64,000 nucleotides of DNA, from contig NW_019211454.1 in assembly GCF_002443255.2 (NCBI RefSeq), positions 19,497,037-19,561,036 of the forward strand. Direction: 5' to 3'. A program made the position numbers and the translations under genes. Every line of letters begins with the position of its first letter. Position 1 is the first letter of the stretch. Of this stretch, positions 12,520 to 23,439 are shown piece by piece. The notes beneath the pieces were generated by a model. It ran no database searches. It was not told the origin of the DNA and saw only the letters and a program-made list of their open reading frames with translations. The DNA is from Varroa destructor. Its lineage: Eukaryota; Arthropoda; Arachnida; Mesostigmata; Varroidae.

Positions 12520-13660
12520 ATACGCCACCTCCTACAGTATCCTCTGTTTCGGCCGTCGCCCTACAAAGCTCCTTTTTGCGTAGCGGTTGTACATACACTA
12601 GTAGAACTCGACGCAGCGGCAGTAGTTAGTATCTAACTGTCCATGTGGGCGGTTTCTTTATCACTACCGTTACACAAACGGGGGCATCTCTATGGACAAG
12701 CCAGCAACTACTTCGTGGTCACGCTGCTGCTTCGGTATCGAGGCTGTGTCCGCTCGAAGACAAGGCCGAAATCGCCATCCGATGAAACCGTTCCTGCTGC
12801 CTTTGGGCCTGATGCTGCGTCCACGGCTAGTTGGACCCTTGCATTGCCTTGGAATGCATCTCTGGGGACGGCCAGGCATCGGGCAGTAGCCGATGGGCTT
12901 TGCCGCCACCGGAATGGAGGCCTGTGAACCTACTCGCTGCCATTGTAGGACCCTTTCCTGTTCGGCTTTTGGAGGCACCGCGGGCATCGGTGAAAATCAG
13001 CAACATCGAAGCCAGGCACGGAGTCTCGTGTTGGTATACGGCAAGGAACGACAGCACGCTGCTGCTGCTGCCGCTGCTGTAACTGCTACTGCTGCTAGTG
13101 TCGTCGGACGGAAAAGCAAGGGCAGTCCCAAACTGATCACAGATCACGGAGGGGCTTTGGCACGATGGATGCGTCTGGGCAGACAGGAATGTCGGTGTGG
13201 AGTCGAAGAAGAGGATACCAATACGAAGAGAAGTGGCCACCAGTGCATCGAAAGCAAGAATGGAAGTGAAGGGAGAACGTGTATAACGACTCCGTCATGG
13301 CAATGATTCCGCCCCTGTCCCATGTTACTTCCCTACGGACAAGTTAGTCGTCCGCGAAGGGCCGCGGGAAAAAAGGCCTATGGGCGGATTCTTTTTAACG
13401 TGCGATGCCCCAAGGGGCTGCCGGGCATTCGTCGTAGACCGAACAGAACCAGACCAAAGCCGACAAGATCGTTTGGCAATGGTAGCAGAAAGCTATTAAC
13501 GTCGAAAAGACCCACCACGAACATCGCCAGTGATCACTCCCCGGGGTCGATGTCTCAAGCTCGCTCAATCTGTATGTGCGGGTACAATAGACCTGTAATT
13601 AAAAAAAAAAAGAACCGTAATAAGAACATGGTACCAATTATATCGCTATAAGCTAGCGAA
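12520..13660. other. GC-rich block with CTG/CAG triplet repeats
   Basis: Clearly richer in G+C and CpG than its surroundings, with open frames on both strands (plus 12,643-12,927 and 12,893-13,306; minus 12,670-12,987 and 12,827-13,240). The minus frame at 12,827-13,240 encodes a serine run and the overlapping plus frame an alanine run, both from the imperfect triplet repeat at 13,058-13,098. It could be an exon of a low-complexity regulatory protein, a 5' UTR or promoter-proximal sequence, or simply a GC-rich island. Both strands are open, so I cannot choose. Confidence 0.4.
13058..13098. repeat. Imperfect CTG triplet repeat
   Basis: A string of GCTGCTGCTG units interrupted by CCG, TAA and TA. 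It encodes Ala-type runs on the plus strand and Ser-type runs on the minus strand. Confidence 0.85.
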
Positions 13661-15237
13661 CGCATCTCGTTGAACAACGGAAATTCATATTGTGGATCGC
13701 ATCGAAAACGCAAAGTTAGGACCAATAGTTTAACTGTGGAGAGAACGTGAGTTCCGCCAACTGAGGAAAACTCTTAGGCTTTCAGAGATGAATACGTCGC
13801 GAGATATTTATAGTTGCATCGTGCTAGACATATTGTATATGGGATGAAGAGCGGTCGAAACTTGCGCACCATCTACTTTTTTAGGAGCGCTATTGAAGTC
13901 AGAGACTATGCTGTAAATTTACAGGTTTATGAAGATGACAGTTTCAGCTATATGATGGTCCACTATATTGCAGTGACCAAAAAAGAAATGTAGCAAACCT
14001 AACATAAACGTTTCGCCGAAAAACGTCAATCTGCCAGTGGTAAATAAAGTGTCTACACTTATGGCATACCTGTTGTTCATTGCCAAACAAAATCATGAGT
14101 TTTTTGTCCTTTCTGAAAGGTCTTAATTGATGTTTGTGCGCTGCGCTCCCTTACGAGCTGTTGCATTTCCTCTGCAGAAATTTCTATTGTACTTATGTAA
14201 ATGGAAAATGAAGAAAAAAAAATTTAATGGGAAAAGCTAAACTGAAATATTCCCCCTTGGATAAACACAACTTCGGCTTCAAGCTCTACTTTAGATAGTA
14301 TTCGCTTAGAGAATAGGGAAATTCTGCTAGATTTATATTTCGATCGCTCAAAATAATGTTAGATCTATCTATAGGAGATGACATCAGTAAAAATTTTACA
14401 CGGTACATATGTTTCTCATTTATGTTTCTTGACATCAATTGGAATTTGTCTCGTGATGTCTTGCCGTGCAAAAAGCATCCGCAAACCAAGCAAAAGCACT
14501 GCGGCAGCCGGGCCAACTTAAAACGTAGAAGGCAGCTAGAAAGATCCGTTACAAAAATGTACTTCACTTTTCGATTGTATTTTTTCTTTTTATAAAAATC
14601 AATCAAATCATGAAGTTAAATGTGACTTATCGATATTCATTTTCTCCATTAAATGAGCTTTCTTTATCTGTAGGGTGTAATTAAATATTCACTAAATAAA
14701 TCCTGACGTTTATGACCTAAAGTTGAGCCGTTAGCTACCCGATGGCTTACGATGCCCAATCTTCAGTTCGGCAAACTTACTACTGAGATGGTAAATATTA
14801 AGAATTATTCGATTGAAGAACAACTCTGAAATAACACCGACAGCTTCTCATCGTATTACAAAAGGAACTATTGGGGATTATGAAAGCATTGTTTTAACAC
14901 TTTTTCGAGCCACAGATTTTTCTATATTCTACGTTTATTAATTATTTGCTAAATGTCTTTTGACGTAGTCATACACAATAAAATCGCAGCACAAATCAAC
15001 TCCTACATTTATATTTTACGCTTCCACAGAATATCTAACAGTTGGAACTTACTCTGTATAGTCGTTCCTTATTTTCGTCTCTGGAGTAGAACGAGGCCTG
15101 CATCGAAGATCCCCAGGGAGCAAAAGCCAAGACTAAGAAAGCCTTTTCTTTATTGTGCTGCCCGAGCTCTATAGCGCCCTAGCTATGTCTCATATTCTGT
15201 CGTTCTTATCACTCGACTAACGTACGATGCTGCCTTC
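13661..15237. other. Non-coding stretch, nothing recognised
   Basis: AT-rich. Overlapping opposed short frames near 14,286-14,606 have lysine- and phenylalanine-rich ends caused by A/T runs. Nothing here supports a gene. Confidence 0.45.
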
Positions 15238-15264
15238 CTGCTGCTGCTGCTGCTGCTGCTGCTG
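15238..15264. repeat. (CTG)9 microsatellite
   Basis: Nine perfect CTG units, the longest pure triplet tract in the window. It is not inside a supported reading frame. Confidence 0.95.
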
Positions 15265-15794
15265 AAACGGGTGTCCGGGAGATGGCCTAATGGCCCTATA
15301 GTTGGGGCCTCAGTAGCAAAGCCAATGTATTCAAGTGAACTAGCCTAGCGATGCGACGAAAAGAACACTTATGGGTCCTATTTTGGCTTTTCTGCGCTTC
15401 TGTTCTGCTCCGCTCTGCGCTATCTGGCTATGGTCTCCACAAGATATGTGCGTAGCGATAGTGGGAAAATTGAAAATTTAACTACATATAGCCCGTCGAC
15501 AAGTACATGCAGCGTCTAGTAACGTGCATGGCAAAGTCGACAGCGTTCAGTTGCGTGGGCAAAATATTACGGGCTCTGCGTGACGAACGCAAGAGGAAAT
15601 GCAAGCGGTAAAGAGATCGGGTTGAAAGGGAAACGAGGCGAACGTAACGGCAGACTCAGTGTGTCTCTGTGAACATCTGTGTAAGTGTGTCTACGGAGCT
15701 CGTAAAAGTCGAATTCATTTGAGAGAGCAGGCGTGGGAGTTAAAGCAGATTACAGGCGTTATATCACTGAATCAGGGGTCAACTGGGGATGGTA

Positions 15795-15848
15795 GGGGAA
15801 GGGCTGAAAGCGAAATGGCAAAATAGGTTTCGCTTTCAGCCCTACCCC
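15795..15848. repeat. Long inverted repeat (hairpin 2)
   Basis: Arms 15,795-15,815 and 15,828-15,848 are 21 bases each and pair with a single mismatch. The inner 16 bp (AGGGCTGAAAGCGAAA and its complement) are perfect. The loop of 12 bases is 15,816-15,827. The arms are G-rich and C-rich, so the structure would be very stable as RNA or extruded DNA. The pairing is more complete than typical animal microRNA precursors, though a small-RNA source cannot be excluded. Confidence 0.9.
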
Positions 15849-16298
15849 CTTTCGCAAAATAGAGGGAAAGAACAGTAGTTACAAAGGCTCACGGCAGAGA
15901 CAGTCGGAACAGGCCTGACGTTATAGATATCGTTCAAAGCGGCAAAAACAATCCATGCGTTATATGCAGGAGAGTGTACATTCTTGGTGTATCTTGTCAC
16001 GAATTACGTCCCTTTTATGTGAACTTAATTCTGTGCGCATCTGAGGCAAAAGAAGCCTTCGATATTAATTTAAATGAAACAGTTTCCCGTTAGCAGTTCC
16101 ACATAAATCATACCATACGATATATAAATACGAATGAATCTGCCTGCAAATCCGAGCACAAACGAATTTGTACAATGTCTACAACTCAAAATTCTGAAAA
16201 TCAATCAAACCAAAAGAAGTCATTTAACGAACTACAGTGATGCTACACTATTGTAGTATCGTGTCACACCAGCTTCATAATTCACAAAAAAAATACTG

Positions 16299-16616
16299 GT
16301 GTTTTCTCTAGTAATTCCCAACAAGGCACAACCCCATCCCAAAAATCGTCTCTATCTGTATGTGGCAGCGAGAACCTGCTTGTCATGCCTGTTAATATGG
16401 TATCACACGAGTTGCCGCATGGCCCGCCTATCTAAGTCGGTCAGAAACGTTTCACGAGAAAAGCTTATCTTCTTCTCTTGCGTAACAGGCATGACCGTTT
16501 ACATTGGTACAACAAATCCATCTAGTTCATATCCCTTCGCCTTGATTTCTCCAGCTCAACAGTTTCCTTTTGACCATCATAAAACAGATTATCTGTCAGC
16601 CCGATTGTTCTGTTGA
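16299..16616 (+). CDS. Weak candidate coding exon, unidentified
   Basis: A 105-codon open frame that does not start with ATG, so it could only be an exon or fragment. It is preceded by TTTTCTCTAG, which looks like a splice acceptor. The translation has a central hydrophobic stretch around CLSCLLIWYH and ends at TGA. I recognise no family. Codons for Phe and Tyr lean to C-ending forms. Chance frames of this length are expected several times in a window this size, so confidence is low. Confidence 0.12.
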   Translation: MFSLVIPNKAQPHPKNRLYLYVAARTCLSCLLIWYHTSCRMARLSKSVRNVSREKLIFFSCVTGMTVYIGTTNPSSSYPFALISPAQQFPFDHHKTDYLSARLFC

Positions 16617-18930
16617 CGTAGTGCAGTGCAATGAACCGCTATGAAGGCAGACGCATACAACTCTTGCATGTCGCAGTATCAGCCGCCACGCAAAAGCAAA
16701 CGTAGAGCGACTTATAAGGGACTGCTGAAATCGGCAGCCTGTTGAGGCTGCCTTCTGGACGCGTGCGAGATAAGTCGTAGTGCACGGAAGTGACCAGAGA
16801 ATACGGCCACATCTTTACCGGATGTACCCAGCCTAGGCATTATCCCGACCGTGCAGTGTGTGGCATCGCTTTCCTCTTCTCCTTCCCGTCCGCTTCGTTA
16901 TGGTGCCTAGTGGGCCGAACCCGACTGCTTAGGCCTTATATATGCCTCGTATAGGACTGTTCATGTAGGACCCGGACAGACCAGCCAACGACCATTACTT
17001 TCTGGTCTTCAACAGGGAGTCACAAGCAAAGGCCCAACAGTAGTCTGGTATAATAGGGTATAACAGACCTGTGTTATTATTATCATCATCATAATAAAGT
17101 TCTACGTTTATTTGTATCCCGTTCTTCTACGGATATGGTACCGAGTACATTGTGCTATAATATTAATGCATCACCCGTGCACGCTTCACCCATAAGCTTG
17201 GTGTTTGCCTCCTGTTGATCGAAGGGTAGGTACAAAAACAAGGGCATGTCGGTCATTTTCGGAGAGGCAGAACGATAAAGAAAGGGGCGAATCAGGGAGA
17301 AAGGTAGAGAGAGCATCGGCGACGTCGATACCTATCGGGAGAGTTCTGATATCGGGTTTGAGGGGCGATGTAATGAAAGCCATAGGAGAACCGTTGTGGG
17401 GTGGCTATAGGGGGAACAGATGTAATAATCTGCCATCGGAGGCAGCAATGGCGAAGCGTAAGGCTTCAAGGGAAGTCAATTGATGATTTAATTGCGGGCT
17501 GTCAGTACGAAATAGCAGGGTATGTAGCGAGCACTACAGGGGAATTAGTAATTTGTACTGAGTACTTGATAGCCCTACACATGCTAGGACAGGCAATTTG
17601 AAAGTTCGTAAAAGTTTCGGGAAGACAAAAACATTCGGATGAACAGACAGTAAAAGACGATGAGAAATGTTATATGATAAAGAAAATTCTTATATATTAT
17701 TTGATTGCTTAAATTTTTTTGCTACGTCATCCATGTTCCGTTTCACCTAGAGCTACAAGACTGGCTTTCAGCGTGATCTAAGCAAATGAACAATTGATAG
17801 TTAACAAAGTAGGTCTCTGGGCCGCTCTTTATTACGCTTTAGGTATCCCAATCGATTTAAACTCCTTTCTAAGTTTTTGAGAGAGTTACTTTATGTTTAA
17901 AAGATTAACACACACAGACAGACACATATCAAATTATGCAGTACCAGCGAGTCTTATAGAAAGAACATACTTCCATGAAATGTTCGAACAAAACAGCGGA
18001 TTCAGATAACCCGTCTCTAGAAGTTCTTAATCAAATCTTAGTCACTAAAGTTCCTTTATTACAGACCATTAGTAAATTTCTAGTAATCTAAATACCTACC
18101 TAATCATGTAGAGCGTCTATACTATATAACAGCTGTATTACATTGTTTTTACCCACTCGATGTACTTTCCCATGTGCAAGGACAGATGTTTCTGTAGCAG
18201 CTGGCGTCACAGTTGCCGTCGAAAGCAAAACATACTGATCTGTCAAACGGGTGACCGATGACGAGTCCTTCTATTCATCTCTATCATTTGAATCGCGCTT
18301 TACCTCAATAGACAGCCAAAAACAGAGCGAGCCTAAGCCAAGCGAAGAAGGGCACAATGATCTTGTCAAGAAGTAAAATATTTTACATATAATGCATCAC
18401 CAAGCGGCACGCAAGCGTTCAGAGGCGTCGGCGCTGTGGCTCAACTTCACCATTCTTCTCCAATATAGCCGACACAACGCTCTTCGTTTGTAATGCACGT
18501 ATCATTGTTCTTGTCATTGTTGACAAAAAATATCGTCAACCTGCTTCGTGCCCAACAGCGATGACTCTGGACGATAAATAGAACGGTTTACGCACTAGCA
18601 TTCGGTCTGCGCACAAGTCAAAAGACAAAGAAAGTGCCATTCGACAGGTCGATCTAAAAGCATTAAATGGTGGTTCCGCTATCTGAGCTGTAAAACAAAA
18701 CAGTGACTTCATAAACGTGAGTATAAACACACGAAAGAAAATGTTTCCTAATTTGCAAAATTTATTTTTAAAAATCTGAAGGAAACAAAAAGTAGACTTC
18801 ATTATTGTGCCTTCGGATAGTTATTGTGATTGGTAAAAAAAATGCTCTGTATATATGTTTTGTATTATTGGTGAGAGAAACCTGGAGACCTGCATTGTGA
18901 CTGCATATGGCTACGAGCAGTGTAAAAAGT
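16617..18930. other. Non-coding stretch
   Basis: Contains overlapping frames at 17,186-17,601 in a slightly GC-richer patch and one minus-strand frame at 18,536-18,802, none of them distinctive. A mixed TTA/TCA triplet stretch lies at about 17,073-17,097. Otherwise nothing is recognised. Confidence 0.4.
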
Positions 18931-18934
18931 AGAT

Positions 18935-18990
18935 GAGAGAGAGGGAGGGAGATAGGGAGAGAGGGAGGGAGATGGGAGAGGGGGGGGGGG
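18935..18990 (+). repeat. Polypurine minisatellite ending in G11; G-quadruplex motif
   Basis: Two near-identical 20-base purine units (built of GAGAGAGGGAGGGAGAT) are followed by GAGA and a run of 11 G (18,980-18,990). GGG runs at 18,943, 18,947, 18,955, 18,963, 18,967 and 18,974 are separated by 1-5 bases, satisfying the usual four-run G-quadruplex pattern. The strand is almost pure purine, so triplex (H-DNA) formation is also possible. It could be regulatory or just slippage-prone DNA. Confidence 0.9.
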
Positions 18991-19427
18991 AATTAAAGCA
19001 CCACAAGAATAGAGCTTACTGCAAAAATTAAATTAGACTTCAAATAATATATGCATAATTCAAATTATCCTCATATTGGGCTCCGACTCCCAGTGAAATC
19101 GTTTATGATTTTGTTGGTTATGTTTGGGTCGATATAGTTAAATGCAATACACGCACAAGCGTATTTAGCATACACCTTTCCTTGTATCGAGTTCTGTTCT
19201 GTTCTCTACAACAGGAGCTCTATATAAAACGGACATTACGATGTTTCGCTAGTACTCGAAGTGAACGTCTGGCTGAATTCATTCGGACGCAAAGAGCCAT
19301 TATGGATTGACTCGTATAGTCAGATACGCGTAGCACTTATGTTAATTTCTGCTTGTCGTCCTCTGCTACCTGCCTCAGATACAATTCTGACAGCTGTTGT
19401 AGTTTTTCCTATAAGGTTGAGTCATGA
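18991..19427. other. Nothing recognised
   Basis: Unique-looking non-coding sequence between the purine tract and the next SINE-like copy. I see nothing in it. Confidence 0.4.
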
Positions 19428-19565
19428 CAGGTAGCAAGAACGGCTCGTTAGCTTACCGGCAGCTTAGTTCGAAGTTCCTCGAACCCCCCACTCTACTTGA
19501 GTGGCAAGTCAGTGACAGGGTGAAATCTTACTGTTAGACGGCAATTCCACTAACCAGAGCATTAT
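19428..19565 (-). repeat. tRNA-derived SINE-like copy h
   Basis: On the minus strand an A-box-like block TCTGGTTAGTGGAA (plus-strand 19,545-19,558) is followed, after more than the usual tRNA spacing, by a B-box-like GGGGTTCGAGGA (plus 19,476-19,487). The tail then contains ACGAGCCGTT (plus 19,439-19,448), identical over ten bases to the tail at 21.56 kb. A small perfect hairpin (CCACTC...GAGTGG) lies between the boxes. Order and tail match the family, but the extra length suggests an insertion or strong divergence. Confidence 0.35.
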
Positions 19566-21044
19566 AATCTATGTATATGCGAGTATTTCTCGTGTAGAAC
19601 ATATTCTGAGGGGTGAGATGACTTTAATTGGGAAGATCTGTATCATCTATAGACAGAACGGTATGCTATGTGGAGGCGAATGCTTCAGAGGCATAGCTTT
19701 AAATTAGAGGGGTATGGCTCTTTTGCTCCAACTTCCGCCGAGCTATGCCTATGCGAACAATGCCTCAGATCGGCATTGTTACCGAGGAGCGGCAGCGGCG
19801 TTTGTTTGAACGTATTCGTCTGTGCTATAAATCTCATTATTACATAGGTTTGATGTATGTCGGGGATAAATGTCAGATCGGATCGTTTTCAACGAGCTTG
19901 CTGGTGAACGTCGCTTCGAATAATATCTTTACAGAGCTAGATGGTTAAGAAAGTAGTATGCACTACTTAAATGAGCTTAGTATTTGTATACAAAGCTAAT
20001 GATAAACGTAGAAAACCCAGAAAATAAGCATTTCCGTCTTCAAAATTTGTCAAGTACAGTACAAAGAATAGCAATGTTTAAACGGTCGGTCTACTTTTCT
20101 GCCAGTATTTATTGTGTCGTCGATTCTGTTTACATCATATAAGATATTCGCGTGTTTTTCTCACTGTTTTTCATCCTGTCGTGTTTGTCACTCGGTGCAT
20201 GCTTCCTAGACACTTATCTTTGCTGTCAGATTTGCCCCCGATGTCTAGAAGATGGCTGACAAAGTTTCTACTCATACATTGAATCAAGCAACATTGTTCG
20301 AATTCTCAGCGCATATTGTATGCTGATCACGTAAAGACGCCTTCTTATCCTCTAATTTCGTTGACGTAAAACGTACGCCTGCGCTTAGCGATTGAGTTAA
20401 CCCGTTAAATGCCTGTTCAACGTAGATTACGGTATCTGGTTTGATATATATATATATATATATATATATCCAATTGGGGCAGAATTTCTATAAAATAAAC
20501 GTATGCAAGCTTTCCGATTAGTGGCTGACTGTACAGATGTCATATGGCAACGTTATAGGTCCTACTTCATCGCTCTAACTATCGATTAATCGTTATTTTT
20601 TCATGTCTTTTATATAAAACACCATTCGACCTAGGTTCTTTCTTATGCCCACGCCCCAGCATTGCTGTTGTACAGCTCAGTTCATGATATATTAACGGTC
20701 TTTTAAAGGCTCACCATTGTGTTACTTGTATTTTATATCGGTCACGTAATAAACCATCTCGCGACCCAAGTCTGTAAGTGCTGCACACTTTTCTGTGCGC
20801 TAATTAATTTATCCTCTATCATATCAGCCGACAAATCTCGTAGAAGTTACGAGTGACTAGACTTGTCTAGGAAGCCATTCTGGTCACCTGCGTAGATAGC
20901 CATTTGACGCTTAACTTAGACTAGTTTAGGTGGATCGTCAACCAATCACGTTGCATTTGTTACGCAAATCCCGTATTGGAGAAACAGCTGTAGAAATCCT
21001 GCAACAAATATCTTAGATTTTTCATACATTCTCGTCGTTCAGAT
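19566..21044. other. Non-coding stretch with one AT microsatellite
   Basis: Only short frames, such as 19,745-19,948, are open and none is recognisable. Apart from the (AT)13 repeat I see nothing. Confidence 0.4.
20444..20469. repeat. (AT)13 microsatellite
   Basis: Perfect alternating AT run of 26 bases. Confidence 0.95.
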
Positions 21045-21190
21045 AAAGGCAGGTTCGGGGTCTCGTGTAGAATGCCCTTGCATATTGTCCTAATCCTAGG
21101 GACGCTTGGCGAGGTTTGCTAGGTTTCAAATAGAGCGCAGGCAGAACCGCACTTCGTTTCGTAGTGGCGGACAATCTTAAACATTTACTG
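21045..21190 (+). repeat. tRNA-derived SINE-like copy a
   Basis: A TCTCGTGTAGAATG block in the A-box position is followed by CCTAATCCTAGGGACGC, then AGGTTTCAAAT (21,121-21,131) in the B-box position. The tail CACTTCGTTTCGTAGTGG (21,150-21,167) matches the copy at 33.6 kb at 17 of 18 positions. It also aligns along its length with copy c, about 420 bases downstream, for example CTAATC..AGGGAC and CTAGGTT. The short minus-strand open frame over this element (21,022-21,222) is therefore not called as a gene. Confidence 0.45.
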
Positions 21191-21479
21191 CAACCGGGCG
21201 TAAAATTCTTCATATTCAGCATATATCCACGCTTGTCCAGTAATGTTTTCGGAATGTCGGTGTAAACACAGATTCGGAAAATTATAAACCTTACTGAAAT
21301 AGAAAAATGACAAGGACAGTGACTTCACTATCGAATTAAACATGATAAATAAATCTATCGAATCTTGTTCAGTTTTACTACTTGAGCTAAATCTTACGTT
21401 AGATGGTTAGTGGCCTCCTCCAGCGTTCTGAAATGAAAGGTTAGCGTGCAATTCCAGTCATGGATCATTTACGTCTTCT
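21191..21479. other. Spacer between two SINE-like copies
   Basis: Unique-looking AT-rich sequence separating two same-orientation repeat copies. Nothing else is recognised. Confidence 0.35.
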
Positions 21480-21600
21480 TAGTCTGCTAGGTTTCCTCGT
21501 ATTTGCCTGCTAATCTCAGGGACACGTTGTGGCCTAGGTTCGAACTCGGGCGTACGCACACGAGCCGTTTCGTGCTGGAAGCCAACCAGCCATCTGATGA
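21480..21600 (+). repeat. tRNA-derived SINE-like copy c (best B-box)
   Basis: The clearest copy. TATTTGCCTGCTAATCTCAG resembles a tRNA anticodon region and AGGGACACG follows. Next is GGTTCGAACTC (21,537-21,547), a near-consensus Pol III B-box. The tail GAGCCGTTTCGTGCTGGAAG (21,562-21,581), continuing GCCAACC, is the reference tail used to recognise the other copies. The A-box side is poorly conserved. No acceptor stem closes, so this is a tRNA-related repeat and not a tRNA gene. Confidence 0.5.
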
Positions 21601-22295
21601 AATGCCTAACGGCAACACTGGACAAAAAAGCTCCACAACGGACAAATTGAAAATACTAATTTGATTAAACTGCTACTACCTTTTTCTTTCTTCATTTAGT
21701 TCTCTGGCATATCCAGTTAAATCAACAAAGTTAATTTTATTTAAAGGAACTGTAAAATAGAAAAAAAACTTGCCTGTATTTAGATACCCGCATATATTAC
21801 ATATATAAATAAAGGGCAGCAAAAGCTCTTAAAAGAGTTCCATACATATATGCCAGAATAGATAAGCCTTTTGTTTTGAGGTCTCCGAAATGTTATCGTA
21901 AAGTAGTAATCAAACAGGTCGCCCTGCGGAAAAGCCATTATGAAGAGAGAAGGGCTTTCTTTGGCACTCAGTCTACTCTAGCCTCTAGCCTTCAGTTGTA
22001 GCGTCACTTCAAGTGAGGGCTATGCCTGCGCAATAACGCATTACGCAAATGTGCAATCCCTTATTCATATATGTATATATGTTGTGCAACGCTGGCTCTG
22101 TCTAGATGCGTTTGAAGCAATTTCCGTGACAGTTAGGTTCTATGTCGTCCAGAAGTAAAACCCTTACAATCTACTTATTCTTTCCTTTTCTCCACTTTCG
22201 CTCCCTTAACATATATAAGCGTAGCCCAGCGTGCTATATTAACGCACGGTTAAAACAGAGCCCAGTGTACTACGCGACAGTACGAAAAACATCTT
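21601..22295. other. Nothing recognised
   Basis: AT-rich non-coding sequence with several ATATGTATAT-type stretches. No gene or clear repeat. Confidence 0.4.
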
Positions 22296-22430
22296 TGAGC
22301 TCACGATGGTAACATATATAGGAACCTTGCGAAGGCAAATCGTCGGCTGAAAACGACATTTACCATATTGTTGGTTCGAATTCCCGGGACAAACGGTTCG
22401 GATCTCGTTTGCGTTCGGTGAAGAGAAAGT
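22296..22430 (+). repeat. tRNA-derived SINE-like copy e
   Basis: AGCTCACGATGGTAAC (22,298-22,313) reads like an A-box with flanks, and GGTTCGAATTCC (22,373-22,384) is an almost perfect B-box about 75 bases later. The tail (TCTCGTTTGCGTTCGGTGAAG) only loosely resembles the family. The T-stem does not pair around TTCGAAT, ruling out a functional tRNA. An open frame through this element (to 22,600) encodes several Lys-Arg pairs that look like a peptide precursor, but the repeat explains the sequence better. Confidence 0.3.
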
Positions 22431-22780
22431 GTGAACGGTTCAGTCCTACTGTACGGAAATACTTCGACGAAGAAAAACGAAATCTACATCTCTGCCCGAC
22501 TTTTGAGGTCCCTGCACTGACCAACACCGAGTCATCTGCCATCCTTGCACTGGCACAATGCAGTGGTGCTTGGGGTGGGCGTGACGCTTTACGGGGATGA
22601 GTTCTCGAAACTCGTAGCTATCGCGGACGCGCTTTAGGACGAATCCTATTTTGCAGGTAGAATGACATTACCAGGAAAAGAGGTTGGAGACGAATTTGTA
22701 TTCCGCCCTGAATATTGTTCATGCACTTGCGCAACCCCGCTTGACGATCTCTTTCGTGCTTAATGTCCCTTCAATCTTAC

Positions 22781-22814
22781 ATATATATATATATATATAT
22801 ATATTAGTAGGTAG

Positions 22815-22846
<32 letters not shown>

Positions 22847-22853
22847 TAGTAGG
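22781..22853. repeat. Duplicated (AT)n + TTAGTAGG unit
   Basis: An (AT)12 run ending ATTAGTAGG is followed by TAGT and then a second, longer AT run ending with the same ATTAGTAGG. A compound unit of microsatellite plus unique flank has been duplicated, not just the dinucleotide. Open frames through this region on both strands (22,684-23,136 plus and 22,760-22,957 minus) are repeat artefacts with Tyr-Ile runs. Confidence 0.9.
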
Positions 22854-23439
22854 GAAAATCTATATACGCAGCTCACCTTTTTTATTTCTCTTCGAAAAAG
22901 AGAAAATGACGTCATACCGACAGCAGTGCACTCTATTATTAAAATTCTTTGATACATTACATATATCTCGTTCTATTCCAAACGCAGAAGGCACGATGCC
23001 TCATATTTGTGTAATACGTACAAAACAAGGGATCAAATATATTTTACCGCTTCGATTATATCATTATCGGTGCGTGTCCAAACATGCGAACCTTTTACGG
23101 AACAGAAACCAAACTAACAGTCCAAATCAAGGTTAACAAAGCCCGACACGGGGCAACGTCTGTCATTGGTCGGCGTTGTTCTAGTACATGGCCCCCACGT
23201 CGTAGCTATATCAGACGCCTCTGAGCTGTTCTCCTTCAAGCTAACTAATACCTTTAGCCAACTTCTAGCATCCAACTAACTAATTTCTCTGTCTAATTCT
23301 TTGTATCCCGCTGTAACAACCGCAAACACTATGCTTCTACCAGTAGCATCGTAGCGACCCTAAGAAATGGCAGGTGGTACTTGACTGGCCTTTCGCGTAT
23401 CTCAACCCCGTGGCCAATTTTCTCTGATGTGCTGTTCCA
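22854..23439. other. Nothing recognised
   Basis: Non-coding sequence between the duplicated AT unit and the next candidate frame. No feature can be supported. Confidence 0.35.

Noticed and set aside
12827..13240. Serine-rich minus-strand frame as a gene
   Set aside because: The serine run comes from the triplet repeat, the plus strand is equally open with alanine, and no domain is recognisable.
22366..22390. Possible genuine tRNA gene at GGTTCGAATTCC
   Set aside because: The T-stem around TTCGAAT does not pair and no acceptor stem closes at tRNA spacing, so only a tRNA-like repeat is called.
22321..22600. Open frame with several Lys-Arg pairs resembling a neuropeptide precursor
   Set aside because: It has no ATG or signal peptide and its first part coincides with a tRNA-like element (A-box and B-box), which explains the sequence better.
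22684..23136. 150-codon plus frame with Tyr-Ile runs
   Set aside because: The Tyr-Ile runs come from the duplicated AT microsatellite; the frame is an artefact of the repeat.
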